A stretch of 64,000 bases of DNA from Phenylobacterium sp. J426 (GCF_024699945.1 NZ_JAJOMY010000001.1:992001-1056000); one strand, 5' to 3'; shown: positions 50,219-61,035, counted from the stretch's first letter. Numbers and translations are program-made. Notes: a model not told the origin generated them from the sequence alone.

Positions 50219-51220
50219 GGCTTCGCAATCTGGCCATGGGAACGCTCCGAGGAGGCGACCGCCGGACGCTCGAAGAGGCCGCGGCCTGGTTCACGCGGCT
50301 CAAGGGGGATTCCGTCAGCGAAGCGACGATCGACGACTTCATGGCGTGGCGGCGGACGCCCGCGAACGACGCCGCCTACACCGAAGTGGAAGCCCGCTGG
50401 CGCCCAGGCCGACCGCGTCACCAATGACCCAGAACTGGTCCGGCTGACGGAAGCGGCGCTGCGAAAGCCGAACCGGTGGGACGCGCTTCGAAGGTTGCTC
50501 GCGAAGAACCTGCTGCCGCTGAGCCTGGCCGGCGCGACCCTGGCCGGCGCCCTGTTCCTCCTGGTGACGCACCTCCAGCCGCAGGCCTACGAGACCGACG
50601 TCGGCGCCCAGCAGATCGTCCGGCTCACCGACGGCTCGACGCTACGGCTCAACACCGCCAGCCGGGCGGAGATTCATTTCTCCCGCAATGAGCGCCGCAT
50701 CGTGCTGCAGCGGGGCGAGGGCTTCTTCGAAGTCGCCCACGATGCGGCCCGGCCGTTCATCGTCGTGGCCGGCGACACGGAGGTCCGCGCGATCGGCACC
50801 AAGTTCGACGTGCGGCGCACCAACGGCGCGACGCAGGTGATCCTCGCGGAAGGCCGCGTTCAAGTGATCCGGCCCGATCGCAAGGAGCAGTGGACCCTCG
50901 CACCCAACCAGAAGCTCACCCTCAACGGCGCGCCGCCCGTCCCCCAGGTGGCAGACGCGGCCATGACGACGAGCTGGACCACGGGGCGGCTGCGCTTCCA
51001 GGAGACGCCGCTGGCCGAGGCCGTCGCCGAGGTGAACCGCTACAGCCAGACCAAGATCGTGCTCGAGGCGCGACGCGTCCAGGCCGAGCGGGTCAGCGGC
51101 GTGTTCGACACGGGCGACACCAAGGCCTTCGTCTCCGCCGTGACCGAAATCTTTGGCCTCACGGCCACCACGTCGCCGGAGGGCATTCGCCTTCGGGCGC
51201 GCGAGCCAGCGGCCGGCTGA
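50215..51220 (+). CDS. FecR-family transmembrane anti-sigma regulator (frameshifted)
   Basis: TTG start at 50215, overlapping the sigma stop. The cytoplasmic DUF4880 part EEAAAWFTRLKGDSVSEATIDDFMAWRRTPANDAAYTEVE reads in the first frame. Near 50402 an extra C shifts it; AQADRVTNDPELVRLTEAAL then continues in frame with the membrane helix LLPLSLAGATLAGALFLLV and the FecR domain VRLTDGSTLRLNTAS, EGFFEVAHDAARPFIVVAGDTEVRAIGTKF. The periplasmic end (RFQETPLAEAVAEVNRYS) resembles an STN fold. About 334 residues. Confidence 0.88.
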
Positions 51221-51343
51221 GCATTTTTTACGAAGGCCCAGGTTCGCGTTTCGCAGCGCTGGCGCGTCACCTTCACGACGCCGGCGAAAAGAACCCGAGG
51301 CCCCGCCCTCATGGCAGGCCAAGCGCGGCGTCGGGGGAGTGAT

Positions 51344-54300
51344 ATGGTCCGAGCCGCGCGTTCATCGTCTGACTTGAAATCTCGCCTTCTTGCCGGCTGC
51401 CTTTCGGCGTTGCTGGCGGCCACAGCCTCGACCGCCCTGGCCGAGACGGCCGGCCGCGTGGACGTGCCGGCCGGACCGCTTGATGCCGTCCTGACCAGCC
51501 TGGCCGGCCAAACGCGCCAGCAGATCCTCTACAAGGCGGAGCTTGTCGTGAACCGCCGCGCGCCCGCCGTCAAAGGGGTGCTGACCTCGGAGGAGGCCCT
51601 GCGCCTGGTGCTGCAGGGCACGGGGATCACCGTGAAGCGCACGGGCCCCAACGTGCTGGTGCTGCAAGTCGCTTCGGCCAACGGTGCGGGAGACGGAGAC
51701 GGAGACGGGGCCGGCCGCCCTTTCGGCGTTGACGGATCGTCCGAACCTGGCCCCCCTCGGCCTGGAGCGCGGCCAACCGCAGCTCGTCGAGGAAGTGACG
51801 GTCACGGGCTCGAACCTGCGCGGCGTCCCGCCGACCTCGCCGTTGATCGTCATGGACCGGGGCGACCTCGAGCGGACGGGGCACACCACCATCGCCGACG
51901 CGCTTCGGGCGCTGCCCTCGAACTTCGGCGGCGGCGCCGGTGAATCGTTCGGCGTAGGCGCCGACAAGCTCTCGCGCAACGGATCGTTCGGCGCCGCGCT
52001 GAACCTGCGCGGCCTCGGCAACAATGCGACGCTCGTCCTCATGAACGGCCATCGCATCGCCGGCTCGGGCAGCTTCGCGGATTTCGTGGACATCTCCAGC
52101 ATTCCCGGCGCGGCGGTCGAGCGGGTCGAGGTGCTGCTCGACGGGGCGTCGGCGCTCTACGGGTCCGATGCGGTCGGTGGCGTCGTGAACTTCATCATGC
52201 GTCGCGACTTCGAGGGCGCCGAGACGCGCCTCCTGGCCGGCACGTCGACCCAGGGCGGCCGGAGCCAGGCGCAGATCGACCAGACGTTCGGTCGCCGCTG
52301 GGACGGAGGCGGGTTCATCGTCGCCTACGAGCTGCGGCGCCAGGACGACCTGCGGGGCGGCCAGCGGCCCTTCGCCGGGAATGCCGACCTGCGCCCCCTG
52401 GGCGGGACCGACCAGCGGCTGACCTCCGCCTTCCCCGGCAACGTGCTCCTCCCCGATCCCGCCACCCGCGCACTGGTTCCCACCTACGCCATCCCCGCGG
52501 GGCAGAACGGCGTCGGCTTGCGACCCGGCGACTTCATCCTCGGAACACCCAACCGCTACAACCAGCGCCAGGGTGGCGACATCTTCCCGAAGCAGACCCT
52601 GAACTCGGTGTACGTCGCGGGCCACCAGGGGCTGGGCGGGCTGGAACTCGCCGCCGACGCGCGCTTCGCCAGCCGGCGCTACAAGAACATCAACGTCCCG
52701 CGCCCGGCGACCTTCACCGTCAGTCGCGGCAATCCTTTCTACGTCTCGCCGATCGGGGCGGCGACCCAGTCGATCTCCTACACCTTCGCCAACGACGTTC
52801 CGAACCCGACGGCCTACGGCACATCGGACACGCTGGCCGGAACGGTCTCGGCGAAGCTGGAGCTGCCGCGGGGCTGGCGCTCGGAAGCCTATGCGGCCTT
52901 CGCCCAGCAGAACGACGAGAACCGGGGCGGCGGCGTGGTCAACTCCGTCATCCTCAACGAAGCGCTGGGCAACACGGCGGACAACCCCGCCACGGCCTAC
53001 AGCCCCGCGCTCCACGGCCATTTCAATCCGTTCAACGGCATTGCGGGCGGCGGCAACGCGACGGCGCTCGCCTTCATCAACTCGGGAACGATCCTGGCCC
53101 GCAGCCGGGACCGGGTGACATCGGTGAACGTCCAGGCCGATGGGCCGCTGTTCCGTCTTCCCGCCGGACAGGTGAAGCTCGCGCTGGGCGCGCAGGTGCG
53201 GCGCGAGGCCTTCACCTCCGAAAGCGCCATCTACGTGGCCACCACGTCGCCGACGCGGAGCGCGAGGCTCGACCTGGACCGCACGGTCAGCGCGGCGTTC
53301 GGCGAGCTTCAGGCGCCCCTGTTCGGGCCGGAGAACGCGCGGCCGGGCCTTCAGCGGCTGGAGCTTTCGCTCGCAGCCCGCGTCGAGCGCTACGAGAGCT
53401 TTGGGACGACGGTGAACCCCAAGGCGGGCATCCTGTGGTCGCCCACGTCGGGGCTGATCGTCCGGGGCACCTACGGCCGGTCGTTCCGAGCCCCGGCCTT
53501 GCGCGAAGTCGCCGACCCCGCCGTCTTCAACCCGCAGCTCCTGGCGCTCGGGACGGGCCGCGTGGTCACGCTCACGCTATCTGGCGGCAACCCGGATCTC
53601 GAGCCTGAGACCGCGGACTCCTGGACGGTCGGCTTCGACTGGCGCCCCGATGCCGTTCCAGGATTGGCGCTCAGCGCGACAGGCTTCGACGTCCGCTTCA
53701 AGAACCACATCGAGAAGCCGGTTTCGGCGAACCAGGCGAACGCCCTGCAGGACCCGACCCTGGCGGCCTTCGTGCAGCGGATTTCTCCGGCGACCTCGGC
53801 GGCGGACCTCGCCTTGATCCAGCGTTTGCTGGCGGATCCGGCGCTCAGCAATGCGACGGGGACCTTTCCGGCGGAGCAGTACGGCGCGATCCTGGACAAT
53901 CGCTACGTCAACAGCGCGACCTTGCATGTGCGCGGGATCGATGTCTCCGCCAGCTACCGCTTCGACCTGGGCCGGGACACGTTCGCCCTCGCGGCAAACG
54001 CGACCTACATGCTCAAGTTCGACCAGCAGCTCACGCCGACGTCGGCCGTCGTGGAGCGGGTCAACCGGATCAACTTCCCGGTGCGGTTCCGCGGCAGGGC
54101 GACCGCGGACTGGACCCGTGGCGCGCTGACGCTTGGCGGCGCTTTCAACTACGTGAGCCGCTACCGCGATGACCTGGGTGTCCGCATCGGCGCCCAGCCG
54201 ACCTTCGATCTGCAGGCTCGCGTGGCCCCGCCGAAGCGCGGCCCCCTGGCCGGCGTCGCGGTGCTCCTGAATGTGCGCAATGTCTTCGACCGGGACCCGC

Positions 54301-54395
54301 CCTTCTACAACAACAGCCTGGGCATCGGTTACGACGGCGCCTCCGGCGACCCGGTGGGACGCTATGTGTCCCTGCAGCTGACGCGCGCCTGGTGA
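51344..54395 (+). CDS. TonB-dependent receptor with N-terminal STN signalling domain (frameshifted)
   Basis: Start ATG 51344 (MVRAARSSSDLKSRLLAGCL), signal peptide cleaved near STALAETA. The STN domain reads VDVPAGPLDAVLTSLAGQTR ... EEALRLVLQGTGITV. In the GAGACG repeat near 51690 the frame shifts, then the plug EEVTVTGSNLRGVPPTSPLIVMDR, ADALRALPSNFGGG, LRGLGNNATLVLMNGHR and RVEVLLDGASALYGSDAVGGVVNF, and a barrel ending in an aromatic residue (SLQLTRAW). About 1016 residues. It would bring the lasso peptide or its ligand across the outer membrane and signal to FecR and the sigma factor. Confidence 0.92.
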
Positions 54396-54404
54396 GCACG
54401 GGTC

Positions 54405-56962
54405 ATGCGCCAGTTCCTGGCAGCGGCCGCCCTCGCGGTCGGCTGTGTCACGCCCCCGAACCCGGCCGCGGCGGAAACCCTTCACCGTGGAAGACCTTCT
54501 CCAGGTCGAGACCCTGGGCGCGGCCGCCTTCGATCCGCAAGGCCGCCACCTCGTCTACGAGGCGCGCGGCGCCTACGCGACCGCATCGCGCTTCGACAGC
54601 GACCGGGGTGTGGTGCACGGACTCAGTCGCCTGAAGGTCGTCGCCACCGACGAGCCCGGGCCGGGGCGCCCGCTGCTCGCGGGCGACCCCGCGGGCGTCC
54701 TCCTCGGGGACTTCTCGCCCTCGGGGGACAGTCTGGCCGTGTATCGGGTGATCGGGCCCACGTGGCGGCTGGGCGTCGTGACGATGTCGACCGGCGCCGT
54801 TCGGTGGCTCCCGATCACGCCGCAGGGCGACACGCGCGGCCGCGCGCTGCAATGGCTGGATGACCGCCGGCTGCTGGTGCTCGATCGGCCAGATGGGCGC
54901 GGCCCTCTCGTGCTGCGCCAGGGCTCGACGTTCTCGCGGGAGCTGACGCGACGATGGGAAGCCGCCGCCACGGGGGCGGGCGCTCACACCGCCTACGGCA
55001 GCGGCGCCTATCTCGGTGTCCGGACGCGGGCCGCCAACCGCCTCCTCGTCGTCGATGCACAGACGGGCGACCGGGACGTGCTGGCCGAAGGCGAGTTCAT
55101 CGACCTGGACGTCTCGCCCCAGGGCGATCGCGTGGCCCTGCTGCAGAGTGGGGAAGACCTTCAGCCCCGAGGCGAAGCGCCCGTACGGGGTCCCGCAGGC
55201 TCCGAGACCGAGGCGACCCGGCTGTCGATCCTCGATCTCCGCACGGGTGAGACGCGGTCGCCCTGCGTCCCGTGCGATGTCCTTCCGCAGGTGCTGGCGT
55301 GGTCGCCGAGCGGTCGGCGGCTCCTCGTGTTCACGCGCGGCCGCCACCAACTCTGGACCGACGGGCGACTTGCCGAGGTGAACGTCCAGACCGGCGCCGT
55401 GCGGGTGATCGGAGAACGCGTGAAGCCCCGGTTCGACCTCAACCCGGTGTCGGTCTGGACCGCGTGGATGGGCGAGACGCCCCTGGTCTTCGGGCGGCTG
55501 GAGGGGGCGCACACTGACCGCGATGACTGGTTCGCGCTCGGCGACGGGGCCCCGCGCAACCTGACGGGCCGCTTGCCTCCGCCCAGCCGCAGCGCGCGTG
55601 TCGCGGGGCGGGATCATCTGTGGGTGTGGGCGGGCGACCGGGCCTGGCGTGTCCGCCGTTCCGGCGACGTCACCGCTGCGGCGCCGGGATCGAGCGTGGC
55701 GGCCCTGCCGGATCGCCGGGTCGGGGCCGGCGGCCGGCTGGCGCGGGCGCCGGCGCCCGCGCTGTGGGTGACGGCGCAGGACGCCTCGGGAAAGCCGAGC
55801 CTGACCGGCCTCGGCGCCGAGGGACCGACCGCGACGGCGCTGGGTGCGCCCGCGGGCGGCGCATGGGAGGCGGCAGCGCCCGGGGGCGTCGCCCTCCAGC
55901 GCGCCACGGACGCCCATGGCGTGGAGACACTCACCCTATCGGTTGGCGGACGGAGCATCCCGACAGCCGCCGTCAACCGTGGCTGGGAGGCGCGCGATCC
56001 CCCCACAGATCGTCCAAGTGCGCCACCCCGGTCCGGTCGGGGAGCCCGTGGTCAGTTGGGTCTTTCTGCCCACGGGCTCTCCGGCGAGACAACCCGCGCC
56101 CCTGGTGGTGCGCGCGTATCCGGGCGCCGCCTATCCGGCGCCCCCGCAGGAGACGCCCGGGCGGCCGGAATTCTACCAGAACATCCGTGTGCTGACCGGA
56201 CATGGCTATGCCGTCCTGGTTCCGAGCCTGCCGAACCCACCGGGCGGGATGAAGGAGCCTGCGCAGGGGTTGGCCGAGCGCATCCTGGCCATTGTCCAGG
56301 CTGCGATCGACGTGCCGGAGCTGGCCGACAAGCTCGATCCGACCCGCATGGCGATCATGGGCCACAGCTTCGGCGGCTACTCGGCCATGATCACGGCCGC
56401 GCAGACAGACTGCTTCGCGGCGGCCGTGTCGCTGAACGGCGTGAGCGACTTGGTCGGCTACTGGTCCACCATCCCGCAGCACCTGCAGCTGGACTCAGAG
56501 CTCGCCTACTGGAGCAACTGGCACACCGGCGTGGTGGAGCGCACGCAGCCTGAGATGGGCGCCCCGCCCTGGCGCGATCCGGCGCGTTACATCCGCAACA
56601 GCCCGCTGTTCCTGGCGGACCGCATCCAGACGCCCCTGCTGCTGATCCACGGTGCGCAGGACGGCCTCTCGGCGGCCCAATCCGAAGCGATGTATTCGGC
56701 CCTGTTCCGACAGGGGAAGGACGCGCTGCTGGTCGTCTACTGGGGCGCCATGCACGCCCCCTCGTCGCCGGGCGACATCCGCGACGTCTACGACCAGACG
56801 TTCCGGTTCCTCGACGCGCACTTCGCCCGTGCCTCTACAGGCGGCGTGGCGCCGTCCGCGAGTCCGGGACGCGCGTCTGCCAATAGCGCACCCAGGCCTC
56901 CGTCGACAGCGCCCAGAGGATGTCCGAGGGCTGCGCCGCCCAGATCAGATGCTCCGGGCTGA
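54405..56962 (+). CDS. S9-family prolyl oligopeptidase, predicted lasso peptide isopeptidase (two frameshifts)
   Basis: ATG 54405, nine bases after the receptor. Signal peptide MRQFLAAAALAVGCVTPP. Shifts near 54478 and 55990 join PFTVEDLLQVETLGAAAFDP (beta-propeller) and AIPPQIVQVRHPGPVGEP (hydrolase). Catalytic residues: Ser in IMGHSFGGYSAM, Asp in LLIHGAQDGLSAAQ and His in GAMHAPSSPGD. Its place in a lasso cluster next to a TonB receptor matches the AtxE2-type isopeptidases that linearise lasso peptides. The last 128 bases overlap the convergent cyclase gene; the real C-terminus may be nearer FLDAHFARAS. Confidence 0.87.
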
Positions 56963-58642
56963 GCGCCAGCTCGAGACGTGCGCGGTCGAGTACGCCGGCC
57001 TCTGCAAGGCATCCATCGAGCAGGTAGGGCCGCAGCCAGCCCAGGCTGTTGGCGATGAGCCGGGCGAAGTAGACCGTGACGATGCCCTTGGCCCGGCGGT
57101 TCAGGACGCACTCCGGCAGGCGGTCGGCGAAGACGCTCCGGGCGAACGCCCGGTCGTAGCTTGAGCCCCCAAGGGCGGGGGGTCGGGATCCTGAGGCAGT
57201 GCTCGAGCACGGGCTGGGCGAACAGGGGATAGAGGATATCCGCCTCGTGCCGTCGGCGGCTCGGGCCCTCGTTCAGGAAGAACCGGGCGAGCGCGTGGAT
57301 GTGCAGCTGCCTTCCGGGGCCAAGCCCGCATTGCTCGGCCTCACGCAACCACTTGGGCTTCAGGTCGGCCGTGGCGGCGCGCACCTCGCGCGAGATCAAC
57401 GACGACCAAAGGCCCTCGACCGGTGGCGCTCGACCGACAGCTTCGGCGCGAGCCGATCGAAGGACCTCCCACACCGAGCGCCGGGTGCGGCGCGCGACAT
57501 TCGCCAGGACAGGATCCCGAAGGACCGACCACCCCCTTCACCCGCCAGGCGTCCGCGACAATCCCGGCGCCGGCCATCTGCATGAAGATGGCGTCGCCGC
57601 CCTGGCCCGACACGATCGCCCCGGCTCCGCTCTCCCGAACCCGTTCGATCTCGTCGCGGTCCCACTTGGGGTCAACGGCGTTGGCGGAGGGGCGCTGCTC
57701 GCGGGCGAAGGCCTCCAGATCGCCGAGGGCCAGGGCTGAGGGCTCGTGCTGCCGTTGGACGAGGGTCAGGCCGGCCCGGGCCGCCACGGCGGTCGCGTAA
57801 GCCTGTTCGTCCGACTCCGGCCGTCCGAACGCGATGTTGATCGCCTCGACGACCCGGGAGGTCCGGCCGCTGGCGTGCAGGGACCCTGCGATGATGGCGG
57901 AGTCCAGGCCGCCGGAGACCTCCAGGATCACGCGGTCGTAGCCGTCAACCAGCGACGCGGCGCAGGCGCTGACGCGGGCGCGGAGCTCGTCGGCCGCGGC
58001 GTCGAGGTCATCGATGGGATCGCCGGCGAAGGCCGTGGGGCTCCACACGACGTCCGACGCGCCCAAGGACCGAAGTCGCAGCGCCTCCCCCGGCTGCACC
58101 GCGGTGACGTCATCCACCAGGACCTGGGTCGCGCAGACCGCGGGCTTCGCGACGAAGTCGGCGATCCTGTCCCAATTGAGCAGCGGCCACCGCGGCCCCA
58201 GGCCGAGGGGCAAGCCGCTCATCAGGGACGCAACCACCTCAAGTCCGTCGCCAAGCGACCAGGCGAAGGCGGGAAGGGCTCCGCTCGGATCGCGGTACAC
58301 CCAGGTTTCGTCGCCGCGAGCACTGGCGGCCAGCGCGACGTAGCGGCCCCACCGACGCCGGCTGAGCTCCGCGATCAGCTGTCGTGGCGTGGCGTCGGGA
58401 AGCTCCCGGCAAGGCGTCGCCCCGGGCATGGCGAACGTCGCGCCGATCAGCACACCGCAGTCGCCATCGATCGGCTCCACGCTCAAGGGCGCTTGGGTCG
58501 ACGTCCAGACCCGAAGGCTGGCGGCCGCATGGGCGAGGCTCCAGTCGGAGGTCGCGGCCAGGGCTTCCCCGAGCTGCCGCGCCCGGCTGGCGGCGCACGC
58601 CGACTCCAGGGGCCAGGACAGGGCGAGGAAGGCGGCGCGCAC
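56835..58642 (-). CDS. Lasso peptide cyclase C, asparagine-synthetase-like (two frameshifts)
   Basis: GTG start at 58642 (VRAAFLALSWPLES), one base from the end of B. The N-terminal part is glutaminase-like but without the catalytic N-terminal Cys (YRDPSGALPAFAWSLGDGL). The PP-loop ATP site is DRVILEVSGGLDSAIIAGSL, followed by AIVSGQGGDAIFMQMAG. Near 57530 and 57165 G/C runs carry one base too many; bridging them gives DPVLANVARRTRRSVWEVL and SSYDRAFARSVFADRLPECV, to TAG at 56835-56837. About 602 residues, normal for lasso C proteins. It activates the Asp/Glu side chain with ATP and closes the macrolactam ring. Confidence 0.87.
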
Positions 58643-58643
58643 G

Positions 58644-59315
58644 TCACAACACCATGATCGGCGTGAAGGCCCTGATGCGGTCCGGTTCATCGTCGAGGAC
58701 CAGGCCCTCGCACTGCAGCCAGCAGTGCGCATGGAAGGGCCAGGTTCTCACGCCGAAGACCCACAAGGCGTCGTGACCCCGACGGCGCAGGAGGCGGAGT
58801 AGCATGAAGGCGCGAAGCAGGCACTTGGCGCTCGTCGGCGCGAACGGCGCCCAGCGATGGAAATTGTCGACCGTCTCTATCAACTGTTCGCTCAGAGCGG
58901 GCGGTCGCGCGCGCTGAACCCGCGCGGCGTCGACGATCTCCTTGAACGTCCGGCCGCGATAGGCCGCCAGCAGATCGGCGACGGCGACACCGATCTGCGC
59001 GCCGTCGCGCCATCTCGGGCCGTCGTAGTAGTCGCGAAGGGCGCTCGTCATCGGAGGCTGGCGCCCACGCGGGTCCAGCCCGGCGCCTTCCATGTCCTGC
59101 GCCGGCGCGGCCGTACCGACCAGGTGGGCTGCGAGGAGATCCTGCGCCAGGCCTGATTGGGTCGTGGAAAGAGCTCGCCGGCTCGGCTCCAGGGGCGCTT
59201 GCTGCTCGCCCTGCGGCAGGCAGACGTAGGCGTCCCGTTCGACGTCGAGGAAGACGAGATCGCCGTTTACGCCAACGGCGTGGACCTGGTCTGCGAGGAA
59301 CAGTCTCTCGGCCAT
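58644..59315 (-). CDS. Lasso peptide biosynthesis protein B (fused RRE and transglutaminase-like protease)
   Basis: 223 residues from ATG 59315 (MAERLFLADQVHAVGVNG). The N-terminal 80 residues look like the PqqD-type RRE that binds the leader (DLVFLDVERDAYVCLP). The C-terminal protease has the catalytic Cys in PTSAKCLLRAFMLLRLL, His in TWPFHAHCWLQ and Asp in VLDDEPDRIRAFTPI. It cuts off the leader. In many actinobacterial clusters these are two genes (B1, B2); proteobacteria fuse them, as here. Confidence 0.9.
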   Translation of the reverse strand: MAERLFLADQVHAVGVNGDLVFLDVERDAYVCLPQGEQQAPLEPSRRALSTTQSGLAQDLLAAHLVGTAAPAQDMEGAGLDPRGRQPPMTSALRDYYDGPRWRDGAQIGVAVADLLAAYRGRTFKEIVDAARVQRARPPALSEQLIETVDNFHRWAPFAPTSAKCLLRAFMLLRLLRRRGHDALWVFGVRTWPFHAHCWLQCEGLVLDDEPDRIRAFTPIMVL

Positions 59316-59331
59316 GCGGAGTCGCCGGTGA

Positions 59332-59361
59332 CCCGTCCCGGCGCGCAAACGCCGGGACGGG
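59332..59361 (-). promoter_or_regulatory. Strong hairpin between precursor A and B
   Basis: Perfect 12-base arms, CCCGTCCCGGCG (59332-59343) and CGCCGGGACGGG (59350-59361), around a six-base loop. It lies between the stop of A and the start of B without a T run. Hairpins after lasso precursors are known to stabilise the A transcript and reduce B and C, which fits the need for excess substrate. Confidence 0.65.
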
Positions 59362-59369
59362 CGAAGGCC

Positions 59370-59492
59370 TTATTCCGGCAGGCCGTCGTCGGGCTGGCCT
59401 TCGGCGTCGCCGAAGTAGCCGGCCTTCGTGGCGAGCTTGGCGCCGCCCAGGCAGATGAGGCGGCTCGTCGGGATCGACAGATGCTTGGACAT
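59370..59492 (-). CDS. Lasso peptide precursor A
   Basis: 40 residues from ATG 59492, with GCAGGAGAC in the right place. Leader MSKHLSIPTSRLICLGGAKLATK has the proteobacterial pattern P-x-x-x-L-x-x-L-G and Thr at residue 22. Core prediction AGYFGDAEGQPDDGLPE: with cleavage after Lys23 the Thr is at position -2, which the processing enzymes need, and the ring closes from Ala1 to Glu8. A start at Gly25 would put Thr at -3 and the acid at 7 and is less likely. 17-residue core with nine residues after the ring. Directly followed by B and C. Confidence 0.87.
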   Translation of the reverse strand: MSKHLSIPTSRLICLGGAKLATKAGYFGDAEGQPDDGLPE

Positions 59493-59564
59493 TGTAGTCT
59501 CCTGCTTCAGTGAATGCCGCGTTTGCAGCAGAAGCAGTTCGCGCCCCGGTTGTGCTATATTCAA

Positions 59565-59583
59565 ACTATATCGACTCTATAGT
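59565..59583. repeat. Inverted repeat at the gntR end, upstream of the precursor gene
   Basis: ACTATA-TCGACTC-TATAGT, perfect six-base arms, with another CTATAT copy at 59555-59560. It overlaps the gntR stop codon and lies about 75 bases upstream of A. The AT-rich TATA content could also be the -10 region of the A promoter. Candidate GntR operator. Confidence 0.5.
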
Positions 59584-60213
59584 GTCGGCCGCGTCCAGCG
59601 CCCTGATCAGGGCCGCGGCGACGCCGATGCGCCGGCCGAAGAAGGCCGTCAGCTCACTGCGGACCGTCTCCGTCGCGCCGGTCGATATGATGTCCAGGAG
59701 CTGACCGAACTCCGCCGGCAAGCCGTGCAGGACGCGGGGTTCGACGGCGCGCAGCGGCGCCAGCTGATCCTGCAATCGACCAAGATGCCGCGCCAGAGGC
59801 GGGCTTGAAGCCGACGCGAAGACTCGGAACAGCCGTTCGCTGGCAAGCACGAAGGTCGCGTCCGACGGAGTCTCCGTGGCCGTGGGGACGAGCCGGCCGA
59901 GGTCGATGTGGGGCAGCGAAGATCGCTCGCCTTCGCAGGCGACCAGAAGCAGTTCCAGCTGGAGGCGGAACAGCGCGATGAGATCCTGTTCGGCGAGGCT
60001 CTGAACGAAGAAGCCCTGCCCGCGACGGTCCAACAGCAGGCCTTCTCCGGCCAGCCGGGACAGTGCTTCGCGCACGGGGGTCTGGCTGAGGCTCAAACGT
60101 TCGGCGATATCGTTGGCCGTGAGCCTGGAGCCCGCGCTGTGGACGCCTGCCCGCAGCTCTTCCCTCAGCGTGTCGAGAGTGATCTTGAATGAATCCGCGC
60201 GCTTCCTCGCCAT
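59566..60213 (-). CDS. GntR-family (FadR-like) regulator of the lasso cluster
   Basis: 215 residues from ATG 60213 (MARKRADSFKITLDTLREEL), preceded by CGGAGTACCCC; an ATG at 60261 is possible. The winged helix shows SRLTANDIAERLSLSQTPVREALSRLAGEGLLLDRRGQGFFV. The C-terminal FCD-type ligand domain includes the LFRLQLELLLVACEGE helix, but I could not assign the usual metal histidines. It likely controls A-B-C and itself. Similar GntR genes accompany known lasso-isopeptidase clusters. Confidence 0.88.
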   Translation of the reverse strand: MARKRADSFKITLDTLREELRAGVHSAGSRLTANDIAERLSLSQTPVREALSRLAGEGLLLDRRGQGFFVQSLAEQDLIALFRLQLELLLVACEGERSSLPHIDLGRLVPTATETPSDATFVLASERLFRVFASASSPPLARHLGRLQDQLAPLRAVEPRVLHGLPAEFGQLLDIISTGATETVRSELTAFFGRRIGVAAALIRALDAADTIESI

Positions 60214-60270
60214 GGGGTACTCCGGGACAAGGCCGTAGACTGAAGCCAAAATCCGGATCATGTCGAGATG

Positions 60271-60285
60271 TCACAATTTGTGTGA
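60271..60285. promoter_or_regulatory. Palindromic operator candidate upstream of gntR
   Basis: TCACA-ATTTG-TGTGA, perfect five-base arms with a five-base centre, 57 bases upstream of the gntR start. Fits the size of GntR-family operators. Confidence 0.45.
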
Positions 60286-60294
60286 TTGATGATC

Positions 60295-60309
60295 CGACAA
60301 TAATCGTCG
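60295..60309. promoter_or_regulatory. Palindromic operator candidate upstream of the XRE gene
   Basis: CGACAATAATCGTCG, nearly palindromic; thirteen of fifteen bases agree with the site at 61036-61050 upstream of traG. The two copies flank the XRE regulator gene. Confidence 0.5.
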
Positions 60310-60510
60310 GACCTTCTGACAAGAGGCGTCGGGCTAGGCGGCAAATTCGCCAAGCATAGACAATAATTACCATTACTAAGCTTGGCGCAGGCTGGAATGG
60401 CGTGCCGATTCCGGACCGGCACCCTCCCGGCCTGTGCATGGATCGTCTTTGACGGATTGACGACGACCTAGGGCTGCTCTGAGGATGCGCCAAAAGGCAG
60501 GGTTGATTGC

Positions 60511-60996
60511 GTGGTTCGAAAGGCGCTGCGTTCCAGTTCGAAAAAGGCGCCCGAACGCGACGAAGCGTTGTCGCGCGTCCTCAAGGCCATCCGCAATCAC
60601 CGGCGGATGACCGTGCAACAGGTCGCCGACCTGATGACCCTGAACAAGCGGACCTACGAGCGCTTCGAGGCCGGCGAGGGCTTCCTCAAGGTCGACCGGA
60701 TTTTCTGTTTCGCCCGTGCGACCGACAGCGATCCCTATGCGCTCTGGGCCAGCGTGAAGATGGGCACGCCCGACTTCGCCCTGGCCTGTATCGACAGCAA
60801 GCTGGTGCTGCTCTTCGTGGCGCACGCCCGCGAGCTTTTTCTCCAGGAGGGCGCTGACCTCGCCAGCCTCCAGGCCGCACCGATCGTCGAGGCGCTGAAG
60901 GTGGCCTTCACCATGCTGAGCGCAGAGCTCAACCGAAGCCGCAAGGCCGCCAGCCGCTGGCTTGGCGACCCGAACGATCCCCCGGCCAAGGGCTGA
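60511..60996 (+). CDS. XRE-family helix-turn-helix regulator of the transfer region
   Basis: 161 residues, GTG start at 60511. The HTH reads AIRNHRRMTVQQVADLMTLNKRTYERFEAGEG, like Cro/C1-type proteins. The C-terminus is helical (EALKVAFTMLSAELNRSRKAASRWL). Same strand as traG, 139 bases downstream. The matching palindromes on either side suggest that it represses itself and traG; inference only. Confidence 0.8.
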   Translation: MVRKALRSSSKKAPERDEALSRVLKAIRNHRRMTVQQVADLMTLNKRTYERFEAGEGFLKVDRIFCFARATDSDPYALWASVKMGTPDFALACIDSKLVLLFVAHARELFLQEGADLASLQAAPIVEALKVAFTMLSAELNRSRKAASRWLGDPNDPPAKG

Positions 60997-61035
60997 TCGC
61001 AACGTCGCGACAACGACACTTTCCGTCGGACGGGC

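Noticed and set aside
49500..61000. ABC exporter (D gene) of the lasso cluster
   Set aside because: No ABC transporter motif is present; clusters with isopeptidase and receptor usually lack it.
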